A stretch of DNA of 64,000 nt from TMP-86 sp044226865 (GCA_044226865.1 JBGAGE010000013.1:1-64000); one strand, 5' to 3'; numbered from the stretch's first letter, positions 47,042 to 56,638 are shown. A program made the numbers and translations. Notes: a model not told the origin generated them from the letters alone.

Positions 47042-48088
47042 TCAATTACTTATGGATGTAGGCGCCGGTGCCGGAACGGGTGTTCGAAAACCGCTCACGC
47101 AGGTTACAGTCCGCGGTTCGGGGTGTGTGTTCCAGCCCATGTTGGCAGCGCATAACATGCCATGACGGTAGACCAAGCTGGTCGGATTCACCAAGGGTGC
47201 CGTCGCCGCGGTGGCGATGACGAGCCTTTGCGCACCGTCCGGAGAAAAGACCGATATCTCGCTGCGCAAGATCTCACTGACATAGATATTGCCGGCGTCA
47301 TCGAGCTCGATGCCGTCCAGGGGCGACAGATCCCGTGCCACGATGCTTGCGGGTCCCGCGGTGCCGTCGGTGCGAATGGGTATGCGCACGATGGCCGGGT
47401 CACCATCGGTTGCGACATATAGATTGCGTCCGGCGGCGTCGAGCACCAGATCATTCGCGCCTTCGGGTATGGCGTTGTATGGGGCGGGAGGCCACTGCAA
47501 CAAGGGGTCGGCGGACCACAGGGTATATCTACCACCCGGTTCGATCTTCCAGACTCCGGACAAGGTGAGATCAGTCACGTACAAATTCGACTCCGAGTCG
47601 ATCGCGACGTCGTCGGGAAAACATCCGGGCCAACCACTGGCGCGGGTCAGCACGGGAGCGACGCGGCCGGTCGCGATCTCCACCCGATAGATGCCGGTAA
47701 AGGTGTCGCGAGCATCGCGACAATGTGCGTGATGCGGGTCCTCCTCGTCTTGCTCCGAATAATTCCAGACGTAGGTCACGTAGAGATTGCCGCGATGATC
47801 TGCCTCGAGTCCAAAGACACGTCCGGCGCCAGCCAATGCGGCAGATGGCACGCTCGCTATCGGAGCGTAGCCACCGTGCTCATCGAGGCGCACGACCGCA
47901 CCGAGTTTCGGAATGGTTGCGTATAGCTTCCCATCGCCGTCCGCTGCAAGCCCCTCGGGTGCACCCGGCAGTTCCGCCATCACCCATGATCGGTACTGCG
48001 GGCCCGCGCCTGGGAAGGCGGGCGCGGCAGCCTCCAGGCCGATCGGCAGCAACGTCGTCAATATGAGCAACGGGGCGCGTATTCGCAT
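47042..48088 (-). CDS. exported SMP-30/NHL-like beta-propeller protein
   Basis: This is 348 residues from ATG 48088, which overlaps the permease stop (TGATG); the frame open further upstream lies inside the permease gene. A signal peptide of about 24 residues precedes repeated blades such as APEGLAADGDGKLYAT, ADHRGNLYVT, DSESNLYVTD and DDAGNIYVSE. The repeats suggest a six-bladed propeller of the gluconolactonase/SMP-30 or NHL type. The function could be lactone hydrolysis or ligand binding. Co-transcription with the amino-acid permease is clear from the overlap. Confidence 0.82.
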   Translation of the reverse strand: MRIRAPLLILTTLLPIGLEAAAPAFPGAGPQYRSWVMAELPGAPEGLAADGDGKLYATIPKLGAVVRLDEHGGYAPIASVPSAALAGAGRVFGLEADHRGNLYVTYVWNYSEQDEEDPHHAHCRDARDTFTGIYRVEIATGRVAPVLTRASGWPGCFPDDVAIDSESNLYVTDLTLSGVWKIEPGGRYTLWSADPLLQWPPAPYNAIPEGANDLVLDAAGRNLYVATDGDPAIVRIPIRTDGTAGPASIVARDLSPLDGIELDDAGNIYVSEILRSEISVFSPDGAQRLVIATAATAPLVNPTSLVYRHGMLCAANMGWNTHPEPRTVTCVSGFRTPVPAPAPTSISN

Positions 48089-49476
48089 CACGGCACTCCA
48101 GCTGCCCGGCGGCGTCGACGGGCAAAGGCGGATAAAACCAGTCCAAGCGTCGTCCAGCTCACCAGCAGTAGCCACTCGATCGGCACACGCCGATCGCGGA
48201 TCAAGGGTTCGAACAGGCTGATGCAGCCCATAACCGTCGTGGTCAGGATCGCGAGGCGCATGGTGAAGATTCCGCCGGGGGTTCGAAACGGCCGCTCCAG
48301 CCCAGGCTGGGTGCGACGCAGACGAAGGACGGCCCAACAGGCAAACACATAGGAAAAGGTGAGACTGATGGAGGCCATGTTGATGATCGGCACCAGCGCA
48401 CCGCGTCCGAGGCATATTCCCAGCAAACCAACGATACCGACCAACGCGACTGCTACGACCGGCGACTGGAAGCGGCCAATACGCGCGAAGCCCGCGGGCA
48501 CCGTACCCTGCCTGCCGAGCGCCATCAGCAGGCGCGAGGCCCAAAGGAAAGCTGAGTTCCACGTCGCCAAAATCCCCAGAACGATGGCGCCCATGATTAC
48601 CTGGGACAGGAACTCACTGCGTACGACTGCTCGCACAGCCATCGTTGCGGGCAACGGTGCCGCGACCAGTGAGCGCCAAGGAACGGCCAGGGTCGACGCC
48701 AGTACGACCACACAATAGAAAAGCACCCCCAGGATCAGTGCGAGGACCGTCATTCGCGCGACGGTACGTACTGAGGTGTCTGGCCGGCGTTCTTCGATCG
48801 CCTGTGGGATCACCTGAAAACCTGCGAACCACAACGATGCGGTCGACGCGATCCAGAGCACTCCGTAGATCGCAGGTTCGGGTTTGGTCGGAGTCAACCA
48901 CGGCGATAGATTGTGTGGATGGCCCAGTGCAATCGCGGCGGCCGCAAATGCCGCGACGGCGATGGATTTCACATAGGTGAAGGCTTCCTGGAAGCGGCCC
49001 GCAGCGCGAGCGCCCAGCACATTGATCAGTGTAATCAGGCCAGTAAACGCCGTGCCAACGATCAGAGCACCGCTGTGAATGTCCTTCCCCAGGAGCCGGT
49101 ATGCGATCGGGCCGTCAATCCCAGGAATCATCTGGCTGAGAAACCAAGCAAGCGAAATGCCCTCGAAGCTCGTGATCGCAGTGGCCATGAGGATCAGGAA
49201 CCATCCCACCATGAATGCGGCGTCAACACCAAAAACGGCGGCGAGGTAAACCACCTCCCCGCCGGCTGTGGGCAGGGCGGTCGCGAGTTCCGCGTAGCAT
49301 AACGCCACCGGGAGCATCAGTGCGCCTCCCAGGATGAATCCGAGGATTGCACCGAGCGGCGCGGCCGCCTCCAACCATTCACCGAGTGCGACCGCCCAGC
49401 CCACGCCCATGATCGCCCCGACTCCGATCGTCAGGAACTGCCTGGCACTCAGGCGCGCGGCGAGACCGTGCGTCAC
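48088..49476 (-). CDS. APC-superfamily amino-acid/polyamine permease
   Basis: This is 462 residues with about twelve membrane helices. The first helix carries GVGAIMGVGW, the unwound-helix motif of APC transporters, followed by AELATALPTAGGEVVYL. The start used is GTG 49476, with no strong ribosome site; Met23 is a less likely alternative. It is divergent from the PLP enzyme gene at 49631 and may supply that enzyme's amino-acid substrate. Confidence 0.85.
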   Translation of the reverse strand: MTHGLAARLSARQFLTIGVGAIMGVGWAVALGEWLEAAAPLGAILGFILGGALMLPVALCYAELATALPTAGGEVVYLAAVFGVDAAFMVGWFLILMATAITSFEGISLAWFLSQMIPGIDGPIAYRLLGKDIHSGALIVGTAFTGLITLINVLGARAAGRFQEAFTYVKSIAVAAFAAAAIALGHPHNLSPWLTPTKPEPAIYGVLWIASTASLWFAGFQVIPQAIEERRPDTSVRTVARMTVLALILGVLFYCVVVLASTLAVPWRSLVAAPLPATMAVRAVVRSEFLSQVIMGAIVLGILATWNSAFLWASRLLMALGRQGTVPAGFARIGRFQSPVVAVALVGIVGLLGICLGRGALVPIINMASISLTFSYVFACWAVLRLRRTQPGLERPFRTPGGIFTMRLAILTTTVMGCISLFEPLIRDRRVPIEWLLLVSWTTLGLVLSAFARRRRRAAGVP

Positions 49477-49540
49477 GGTGCGTCAGGACCCGTCGCAATC
49501 AGAACAACGCCGGCCCTCAACGCCAAGTCGGACCCCCTTT

Positions 49541-49556
49541 TAGAGATGGTTCTCTA
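49541..49556. promoter_or_regulatory. inverted repeat in divergent promoter
   Basis: TAGAGA-TGGT-TCTCTA has perfect six-base arms and lies between the APC permease (start 49476) and PLP enzyme (start 49631). It could be an operator for a regulator encoded elsewhere; no regulator gene is adjacent. Confidence 0.4.
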
Positions 49557-49630
49557 TTTGCCCAGTTTACAGGTAGCATCGGGTTGATGCGCGCCGACGA
49601 CGTTTACCGCACGAACGAGAGGCTCTGATC

Positions 49631-50866
49631 ATGCAATGGAATCCCCCCGGACTGCCCGAGCGCGGCGTCAAGCTCGACGCGCTCATGAGTGAGCTTCACG
49701 CGCTTGCCCCGGATGATTTGCGCAGTCACTGGGCTCGCGCCTTTCGCGGTCCAATCGATGTCGAAGATGTCGCCAGGCGCGCCTACGAACGGTTTCGCAA
49801 CGACAACGGCATCTTTTCATTACGCGCCGAGCATATGCGAAAAGTGGAGGATGCGGTCACCAACATGTGCGTCGGGTTGTTCCATCCGCCCGCAGGCGCG
49901 AGCGCAACGTTCACCAGCGGAGGTTCGGAGAGCAATTACTCTGCGCTGCATGCCATGCGCGAGTGGGCGCGCGAGACGCATCCGGGTGTGCACACTCCTG
50001 AGATCGTGGCGCCGTATTCGGCGCATGCAACTTTCTCCAAGGGCTGCCATTACTTTGGACTCAAGCTGGTGCGGGTGGCGTTGGGAGTCGACCGCCGCGC
50101 GTCGGTTGCCGCCATGGCGGGGGCGATCAATCCCAATACCATCGGATTGGTCGCCTCCGCCCCATGTTGGCCGTATGGACAGTTCGATCCCGTCGATGAA
50201 ATTGGCACTCTGGCAATGAAGCATGATCTGTGGGTACACGTGGATGCATGCGTCGGCGGATATCTAGCACCATTTGCGGAACGTCTCGGTGTGCGGCTTC
50301 CGCCTTGGGATTTCCGCGTCGACGCGGTACGTTCGATTTCAGCGGACCTGCACAAATATGGTTACTGCCCTAAACCAGCCTCAACGGTCCTATGGCGACA
50401 TGAAGACTTGAAGCGCTTCCACTATGTTCACCCCTCCGATTGGCCAGGCGGCCAGTACAGTACCGCGGGATTTGCGGGCTCCCGTCCGGCCGGATCGATC
50501 TACGCTTCTTGGGCGGTGATGCGTTATCTCGGTGATGAGGGTTATCTGCGCCTTGCTCGGCAGGTGCTCGATGCCAAACGGACGCTGGTGGACGGCATCA
50601 AGGCCATTCCTGGGCTTTATGCGCTCGATAACGATCTGACACCGCTGGCATTTGGCTCCACCGACATCGACCTGACGCTAGTCAAAGGCGAAATGAGCAA
50701 GCTCGGTTGGATCCTCTTGGGCGCTTCCGATCCGCCCTTGATAAACCTGCCCATCGACGCGGCGCTCACCGAGCAGGTGATCAATACGTTTCTCGGGGAT
50801 CTTCGTAATGTGGTGAACGGTATCCGCACCGGCGTTGCGAGCGTTCGTGAAGAACTGCGGTATTGA
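49631..50866 (+). CDS. PLP-dependent group II decarboxylase / sphingosine-phosphate-lyase-like enzyme
   Basis: This is a 411-residue fold-type I PLP enzyme. TSGGSESN (residues 95-102) holds the phosphate, His132 would stack on the ring, Asp205 in VHVDACVGGY binds the pyridine nitrogen and Lys242 in ADLHKYGYCPK forms the Schiff base. The motif set is shared by sphingosine-1-phosphate lyase, tyrosine/glutamate decarboxylases and relatives. GAGAGG lies eight bases before the ATG. Amino-acid decarboxylation or a C-C lyase reaction is likely; its divergent partner is an amino-acid permease. Confidence 0.87.
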   Translation: MQWNPPGLPERGVKLDALMSELHALAPDDLRSHWARAFRGPIDVEDVARRAYERFRNDNGIFSLRAEHMRKVEDAVTNMCVGLFHPPAGASATFTSGGSESNYSALHAMREWARETHPGVHTPEIVAPYSAHATFSKGCHYFGLKLVRVALGVDRRASVAAMAGAINPNTIGLVASAPCWPYGQFDPVDEIGTLAMKHDLWVHVDACVGGYLAPFAERLGVRLPPWDFRVDAVRSISADLHKYGYCPKPASTVLWRHEDLKRFHYVHPSDWPGGQYSTAGFAGSRPAGSIYASWAVMRYLGDEGYLRLARQVLDAKRTLVDGIKAIPGLYALDNDLTPLAFGSTDIDLTLVKGEMSKLGWILLGASDPPLINLPIDAALTEQVINTFLGDLRNVVNGIRTGVASVREELRY

Positions 50867-50915
50867 AGGAAAGGCGGCGTTGGATCTTGTGCTTCATGAT
50901 ATCGCTATGAAGCTC

Positions 50916-51045
50916 GGTTCTGTTGCATCTGGGATTCTGGTCCGCAGAAGGGTGCAATGGTGATTTGGCCAATCAACAGGCAAGCGCGGCGGCGAGCGGC
51001 GCTTGGGGATTTCCAGACCTCAATTGGTAGGGCTAGCACAGAGTC
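50916..51045. mobile_element. left-end fragment of an IS6-family element
   Basis: GGTTCTGTTGCATCTGGGATT is followed by about 110 bases that align, with changes, to the left end of the copy at 62458 (GTCCGCAGAAGG, TTTGGCCAATCA). No transposase codons or right end are seen. It fills most of the gap between the PLP enzyme and MFS genes. Confidence 0.7.
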
Positions 51046-51128
51046 GGAGATCTGCACTTCGCAGGTAATTCGGCCGGAAGGTCTTATAGCCAAATGTTGG
51101 ACTCGTAGGTGAAACGGGGAAGCATCTG

Positions 51129-52349
51129 ATGAGCATAAAGGCACACGACTCTGCGTACGAATGGAGGGTAGTCACGCTGCTGACACTTGGGTTTGGTTTG
51201 GTGGGCTTGGATCGCTGGATTATTGCTCCGTTGTTCCCGGCGATGATGAACGATCTTCATCTCAACTATCAGGACCTTGGTGTTCTCGTTGGCGCGCTGG
51301 GGTTGTCATGGGGAGTGTTTGCCATCTTGGCGGGCGGGCTCTCTGATCGTATCGGTCGCAGGCGCGTGCTGATCCCGTCCCTGATCGGATTTTCGTTGCT
51401 TTCTGGGCTTTCCGGTTTCGCCACGGGCTTGGCAAGCCTGGCGTTGATCAGGGGTGTGATGGGCATGATGGAGGGGTCGTTCTGCCCAACGAGCTTTGCA
51501 TCGACCAACGATGCGTCCAAGCCTTCGCGGCGCGGCTTCAATCTGGGCGTGCAACAGTGCACGTTTCCGTTGTTTGGCTTGGCATTGGGGCCTATCTTGG
51601 CGACCCAGCTGCTGGAAGTGACAAACTGGCGCTGGGTTTTCGTCCTGGTCGCAATACCGGGCCTGATTCTGTCCGTCCTGCTGGCCCGTACCGTCCGGGA
51701 ACCGGCCTCGGTCGGGGCCGCTAGCGCCGCGGAACGTGCGCCACTGAGTAAGCTGTTGAAGCACCACAATGTGTTTCTGGGCATGTTCATGCTCTTGTGC
51801 GCGATGAGTGGCATTTTCACCGTCAGCGCAATGGTGCCCAATTATCTCATCGACTACTTGCATCTGACCAACGCGCAGATGGGATTCGTCACATCGGCGA
51901 TTGGTTTCGGCGGCTGCTTGGGGCAGATCATTTTGCCCGGCCTTTCCGATGTGATCGGGCGCAAGGTGTCTGCGGTGTTCGGCTTCCTCATGGCGGCAGC
52001 GCTTCTTTATGCATTTGCGCAGACAGGCGCCAGCCCGGTGTCGCTGTTTGCCTTGTTGTTCGGCTCCTGTTTCTTCTGTTTTGGGTTGCTCGGCCTGATT
52101 ACCGGGCCGATCGCGGCTGAAGCGGCGCCGGTGGGGTTGGTATCGTCGACGGCAGGCATCATCATTGGTTCGGGCGAAATCTTCGGCGGCGGCGTTGCAC
52201 CTGCGCTGGCCGGGGGAGTTGCGCAACACTATGGGATTCAGCATACGCTGACGATGGCTCTCGTGGGCCTCCTGTTTGGATTTGTCGGCAGTTTGTTCTT
52301 GGAAGAAACCGCGCCGCGGAAGGTGCGTGTTTTGGCGTCCGGTGGGTAA
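51129..52349 (+). CDS. MFS transporter
   Basis: This 406-residue carrier has about twelve membrane helices, with the motif-A loop GGLSDRIGRRRV between helices 2 and 3 and a related GLSDVIGRKV loop in the second half. It also has an acidic/aromatic first helix (GLDRWIIAPLFP) typical of organic-anion carriers of the ACS/AAHS type. It is flanked by an IS6 fragment and a convergent acylase gene, so no operon partner is evident. Confidence 0.87.
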   Translation: MSIKAHDSAYEWRVVTLLTLGFGLVGLDRWIIAPLFPAMMNDLHLNYQDLGVLVGALGLSWGVFAILAGGLSDRIGRRRVLIPSLIGFSLLSGLSGFATGLASLALIRGVMGMMEGSFCPTSFASTNDASKPSRRGFNLGVQQCTFPLFGLALGPILATQLLEVTNWRWVFVLVAIPGLILSVLLARTVREPASVGAASAAERAPLSKLLKHHNVFLGMFMLLCAMSGIFTVSAMVPNYLIDYLHLTNAQMGFVTSAIGFGGCLGQIILPGLSDVIGRKVSAVFGFLMAAALLYAFAQTGASPVSLFALLFGSCFFCFGLLGLITGPIAAEAAPVGLVSSTAGIIIGSGEIFGGGVAPALAGGVAQHYGIQHTLTMALVGLLFGFVGSLFLEETAPRKVRVLASGG

Positions 52350-52485
52350 TGCTGCCGACGTCTGGAGTGTCGTTTTTTCTCGTGTGTGGGGTCGCCGGTC
52401 TCGCGACCCTGCGGAAGATCAGCATTCTCAAGAGTTGCGTGGGTAGGGGAAGTTCTGCCTATTCGCGGACTCCTGGTGGTGCTGT

Positions 52486-54957
52486 TCAGTCGACCTGTAA
52501 CGTCATGCGGGATTCCGCGACCCGGTCGACCTCCTCGCGCGCCATGGGAAAGCGCTTGAAGTTGAAATCGCGATGCAATTCCACTTGATCGGCGATGTGC
52601 GGATTGCCCTTTCCATCCACGCTGATGAATTGGTTCTGGCCGCCGCTGGGCGAGACATCCTCGAAACCCCGGGTTCGCGGGCTGATCTCCATCAGGGCAT
52701 TCCACAACTCCGAGCCGTTGTGACGGATCATCTCAGGCTGCAGGCTCAACGCGGCGGCCGTGCGCGTGGAATCGTCGGGATCATCGGGAAAGGGCGGGTG
52801 GTCTGGATGCTTGCCGACCGCGTTGGCGCTCAGATACTTCCAGTAGACACCGGTCAGCCATTGGCCGGCGTCGGGAGTGTGAAAGCGCGCCTCGAGCTCG
52901 TCGCGGGTCGTCTGCAAAGTGCGGCGCAGCTCGTCCGTCCGCTTGTCCGCCGGCAACCATGGGTGGGCAAGGGGTGTCTTGGACTCAGCGCCGGCGACGA
53001 TGCGGTACAACAGTTCGGTGCGGTACTTGATGTAGTTGCCATCATCGATCTTGTGCCACCAATCGCCGATCACGGGCGCGACCAGCTGGCGCTGGGCCAC
53101 CGCGTACCACTGGCGGTAGATCGTTAAGCCCGGGTCATCGTACTTGCCATCTCCATCCCGGTCTTCGTATTGCGCATTCCAGCGTTGCATGCGCTGCACC
53201 AGGTCGGTCAGCCTCGCATCGCCATCGGCCGCTTGCAGGAGAAAGCGCGTGAAGAACTGCGGGCTCGTCAGACTCAGGTCGACCCCAGCGGCGGAACGAC
53301 CGATGGATTCGTTGATGCGTTTGAGCGCGGCCACATCGATCGGCGGCGAGGACTCGATCAGCTCGCGGCCCAGATAGGTGCGGAATGTGGCGCCATAGCG
53401 GGAGGCCTCGCCATAGGTGGAATCCGCGCGCGCCTTGTTGTTCCACACGTGCAGGTAGCCTTGCGCCGGATTGACGACCTGGGGCCAATGCTCGCTCGAG
53501 TTGAAGCCCTTCCATTCGAAACGGCCATCGCCCGGCGTGGGCAATCGCGGGTCGACTCCGGCTGCGCGAATGGGCGTGTTGCCTGCATGCCAGTAGGCGA
53601 TCGTGCCGTCCTCGCCACCGTACTGCACGTTGAAGCTCGCGCGCATGCGCTCAATCGCGCGCCGCATGTCTTCCAGGCTATGCGCCCGCGCGATGTCCAC
53701 CAGGGCGACGAAGGAATCCAGTTCGCGATTCCATAAGGCATTGCGTTCGGCGTAGGCACGGTGCTGAAGCGCGTCTTGCATGACCAAGGGCCCATGGACC
53801 GTGCGCCGGATGGAGAGTCGCACGGGCGATGCCTGACGCACCTGGATGACCACCTCGCGGGTCTGCATGCGTCGCCAGTGTCCCTGGTATCGATACTCAT
53901 CGGTGCGCGCCGGGTTCAACTGTTCCTCGAAGAGGTCGACCATGTCCTCTTCGCCGGTGGTGATGAGCCAGCCGAAATTGGGTCCGCGCCCCATGATGGG
54001 CACCGGCCACGCGGCGAACGTCCAGCCTCCGGTGTCGAAGCCCGCCCCATCGAGATGCACGTCGGGGCCGTCCGCCGTCGATTGAAGCATCAGTACATGC
54101 CCATTGGCCGAGCGGTGTGGGCCGATGACGATGCTGCGGCTGGCGCCGGGCGCGGCGCCGAACAGGCGCCGGCGCGCGTCGTCCGCGATGCGGTAGGCCT
54201 TCTCCCCGTCTGCTTCGACAGCCTCTCGCCTGCTGCGATCTGCCGCCACCGCTGATGCGGATGAACCAGGAACGGATGCCCCGGCGGAAGGTGCGGGGCC
54301 GGCGATGGCCGCCTCGCGAATCACGGGCACCGCATCGCCGTCACTCAAGGGCAACACATCATCGAAGATCCGTCGGGCATCGACCTCGGAGAAGCGTCGC
54401 TGCAGGTCGCGCAGGAAGGCGAGATTGTTCAGTTCCACGCTGTGTGCGCCGCTGCCGTAATAGACGATGGACTGCGACATCGTCGCGGCAAGGTCCGCGA
54501 GCGACCAGCGCTCGGGCTTCACGCCCCATTGCGTGAACTCGTAGGGCATGTGGCGCGCCGGATCGCGGATGGCTTCGTCGATATGGCGGTTCAATCCCGC
54601 CAGGTAGGCGATGAGGATGTTGCGGTGATAGGCGGGCAGGGCTGCCACCAGCGCATTCCATTCCGCGTCGGTGTGATCGCGCAGCCGCGCGGCCTTGTCG
54701 GCGTCGATCTGCGAGGCGCCGAGGATCTCCGCGAGCCGGCCGCGGGCGGCGCGGCGCGCCAGTTCCCATTGCGCCAGCCGGTCCTGCGCCAGCGCGTAGC
54801 CTGCGCCATGGAAGAGGGCGCGCACATCGTCCGCTCGGACATGGGGCACGCCGCTGGCATCGCGGATGATCTCGACGCTGGACTTGCCGCACGCCAGGTT
54901 GGCGGCGCACAAGCCGCCGACAAGCGCCGTCGCGGCGGTGAGAAAGCCTCGGTGCAT
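52486..54957 (-). CDS. penicillin acylase-family Ntn hydrolase
   Basis: This is an 823-residue exported precursor. After the signal peptide comes the alpha segment (residues about 25-225), an Ala/Ser-rich spacer and then the beta chain. The likely nucleophile is Ser273 in GASRSIVIGP, which would be exposed by autocleavage. HVRADDVRALFHGAGYALAQDRLAQ near residue 39 is the family opener. A DRDGDGKYDD loop around residue 610 resembles a calcium-binding site. Members cut amide bonds of beta-lactams, acyl-homoserine lactones or similar. Its start is 45 bases behind the XRE-cupin gene; an operator-like repeat lies between. Confidence 0.9.
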   Translation of the reverse strand: MHRGFLTAATALVGGLCAANLACGKSSVEIIRDASGVPHVRADDVRALFHGAGYALAQDRLAQWELARRAARGRLAEILGASQIDADKAARLRDHTDAEWNALVAALPAYHRNILIAYLAGLNRHIDEAIRDPARHMPYEFTQWGVKPERWSLADLAATMSQSIVYYGSGAHSVELNNLAFLRDLQRRFSEVDARRIFDDVLPLSDGDAVPVIREAAIAGPAPSAGASVPGSSASAVAADRSRREAVEADGEKAYRIADDARRRLFGAAPGASRSIVIGPHRSANGHVLMLQSTADGPDVHLDGAGFDTGGWTFAAWPVPIMGRGPNFGWLITTGEEDMVDLFEEQLNPARTDEYRYQGHWRRMQTREVVIQVRQASPVRLSIRRTVHGPLVMQDALQHRAYAERNALWNRELDSFVALVDIARAHSLEDMRRAIERMRASFNVQYGGEDGTIAYWHAGNTPIRAAGVDPRLPTPGDGRFEWKGFNSSEHWPQVVNPAQGYLHVWNNKARADSTYGEASRYGATFRTYLGRELIESSPPIDVAALKRINESIGRSAAGVDLSLTSPQFFTRFLLQAADGDARLTDLVQRMQRWNAQYEDRDGDGKYDDPGLTIYRQWYAVAQRQLVAPVIGDWWHKIDDGNYIKYRTELLYRIVAGAESKTPLAHPWLPADKRTDELRRTLQTTRDELEARFHTPDAGQWLTGVYWKYLSANAVGKHPDHPPFPDDPDDSTRTAAALSLQPEMIRHNGSELWNALMEISPRTRGFEDVSPSGGQNQFISVDGKGNPHIADQVELHRDFNFKRFPMAREEVDRVAESRMTLQVD

Positions 54958-54979
54958 ACGTTGCTCCTTCCCTTACCGC

Positions 54980-54995
54980 GCTCAATATATCGAGC
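54980..54995. promoter_or_regulatory. operator-like inverted repeat before the acylase gene
   Basis: GCTC-AATATATC-GAGC lies just upstream of the acylase start. The same arms and eight-base spacer occur at 55690-55711 beside the XRE-cupin promoter, including the AATA at the spacer start. It is a probable binding site for that regulator. Confidence 0.5.
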
Positions 54996-55002
54996 AAATG
55001 GG

Positions 55003-55593
55003 CTACATGTAAGGGGGGGTGGAAGCCGTGATGAGGACGGCCGGCCGGTCGCTCACGTTGCGGAAGCGGTGCGGGATCAAGCCATCGTGCAGGAAACTAT
55101 CGCCGGCCTTCAGTACGCGCTTCTGGTTGCCGACCGTCAGCTCGATCTCCCCGGAGATCACGAAGCCGCCGGTGCTCACCGGGTGCTTCAGGCGCATGTC
55201 GCAATCGGCGCCGGGCTCATAGGTCTCGTGCAGGATCTGCAACCCATAGCGGCGCGCATCGCCCACCTGCCGGATCGACACCAGACGGGTGGGGCGGCGC
55301 CCTTCGGCCTTGCCCAGTTGATGCGTGAGATCCACCAGTTCCGACGGCGTGAAAAATACGCTTTGAAGCCGCGCCTCGGGGATCTGGGGCTCGAAGAACT
55401 CCCCCATGGTCATGTCGATCCCCTCGAGGATCTTGCGCAGCGTCGTCACGGAAGGGTTGCTTTGGTTGCGCTCGATCATCGAGATGATCCCGTGCGGCAC
55501 GCCGCCTTGCTTGGCGAGATCGCGCTGGGTGAGTCCCCGTTGCTCGCGGATCTCCTTGAGGCGTGCCCCCAGATCGAATTCCCCTTTGCGCAC
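55003..55593 (-). CDS. XRE-family regulator with C-terminal cupin domain
   Basis: This is 196 residues from GTG 55593, with GAGGAGG five bases before it. The N-terminal helix-turn-helix covers residues about 10-65 (LKEIREQRGLTQRDLAKQ, then IISMIERNQSNPSVTTL). The cupin (residues about 110-190) has the HPVSTGGFVISGEIELTVG and GDSFLHDGLIPHRF motifs. The layout matches PuuR-like regulators that sense small amines or acids. It probably controls the acylase gene downstream and the divergent receptor gene. Confidence 0.92.
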   Translation of the reverse strand: MRKGEFDLGARLKEIREQRGLTQRDLAKQGGVPHGIISMIERNQSNPSVTTLRKILEGIDMTMGEFFEPQIPEARLQSVFFTPSELVDLTHQLGKAEGRRPTRLVSIRQVGDARRYGLQILHETYEPGADCDMRLKHPVSTGGFVISGEIELTVGNQKRVLKAGDSFLHDGLIPHRFRNVSDRPAVLITASTPPYM

Positions 55594-55689
55594 CCGTCCT
55601 CCTCAAGCTTCGCGCGGCCGCGCTCTTCTGCGCGCACCTGCGCGCCGCGCCATCATCCGCTTGCTTCGTAAGTTAAGCAATGCTACCGT

Positions 55690-55711
55690 CTTGCTCAATA
55701 AAAAGAGCAAG
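55690..55711. promoter_or_regulatory. operator-like inverted repeat in divergent promoter
   Basis: CTTGCTC-AATAAAAA-GAGCAAG has perfect seven-base arms. It lies between the XRE-cupin gene (start 55593) and the broken TonB receptor (start 55760) and matches the element at 54980-54995. Confidence 0.6.
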
Positions 55712-55759
55712 CGGTGCTTTGCCGCATACGGTGAAACTACGACAAGGGGTGCCATCAAG

Positions 55760-56128
55760 ATGCAAATTCCGCAACATCGGCGTTCCGTCTCTGCCCGAAC
55801 CTGCGTGTCGCATTCATTTGACGGCGCGCAGCGCCGGTTGCGCCGCTTCGCGCAGGCCGCGCTGTTCGGCATGGCCCTGTGTTCCGCCGCGCAGTCGATG
55901 GCAGAGGAGGCCGTACGCGATCCCAGCCAGCTTCCCGAGGTCGTGGTCTCCGCCCGCAAGCGCCTGGAATCGGCCGTCGACGTGCCGGTGAGCATCACCA
56001 GCTTCAGCGAGCAGTCGCTGCAGAATTTCCAGATCGAGAAATTCGCCGACTATGCGGACAAGGTCTCCAACCTGTCCTACACGGCGGGCGCGGGTTCCTA
56101 CGGATTGTCGGATGGCCGCTCGGTGGCG
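55760..56128 (+). pseudogene. TonB-dependent receptor truncated in the plug domain
   Basis: From ATG 55760 there are about 123 codons of a normal receptor: signal peptide to AAQSMAEE, TonB box PEVVVSA, and plug to GLSDGRSVA. The next expected segment (IRG) is replaced by unrelated sequence at about 56129, and the frame then runs to 56272 without barrel features. The barrel is missing from the window. The break is not an IS6 end, so another rearrangement removed the rest. It was probably the uptake partner of the acylase. Confidence 0.85.
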
Positions 56129-56311
56129 GACCGGTGTCCTCGGAGCAGCTTGCTAAGATTCGCCAACTCGCCGGCCGACAGGAAATTCGCTCGGTCAGTT
56201 CCACCTTACAGTGACTGGCGCGGGGGTTCTTCGAATGGTGATCCCGAGCCGACCCAATTTTGTACGCGATGACCATTCGATTAATCTGTATGCCCAATCC
56301 CGGAGAGGGTC

Positions 56312-56638
56312 TTGCGACACATTTCGGTCTCCGAAGCCAAGAAGAGGTTCGCAGCTTTACTGGATGCGGTACAACGCTGTCCGGTCGTCATTCGCAGGCG
56401 ATCGTGTGACCAAGCGGTTCTGATTTCACCGCAGGAATACGCCCGCTTGCGGGGAGTTGCGCTGGCCGACCTTCAAGCCTTTTGTGTTCGCGTTGGAGAA
56501 AGGGCCGAGCGGATTGGATTGACGGAGCGGCAGCTCGCGGAATTGACGCAACGCGACGCAACCGCTCACCTGGTGTTGAACGAAGCTGAAGAACCTATAC
56601 TTGGGCCATCGATCGACAAACAACCGATGGCGAAGTGA
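56312..56638 (+). CDS. Phd/YefM-like antitoxin
   Basis: This reads as 108 residues from a TTG at 56312, which has GGAGAGGG just before it. The N-terminus, MRHISVSEAKKRFAALLDAV, and the ISPQEYARLRG segment match Phd-type DNA-binding antitoxins. The C-terminal third is acidic and less ordered, as in antitoxins that wrap a toxin. Its stop overlaps the GTG of the next gene by four bases. Antitoxin with autorepressor role is likely. Confidence 0.8.
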   Translation: MRHISVSEAKKRFAALLDAVQRCPVVIRRRSCDQAVLISPQEYARLRGVALADLQAFCVRVGERAERIGLTERQLAELTQRDATAHLVLNEAEEPILGPSIDKQPMAK

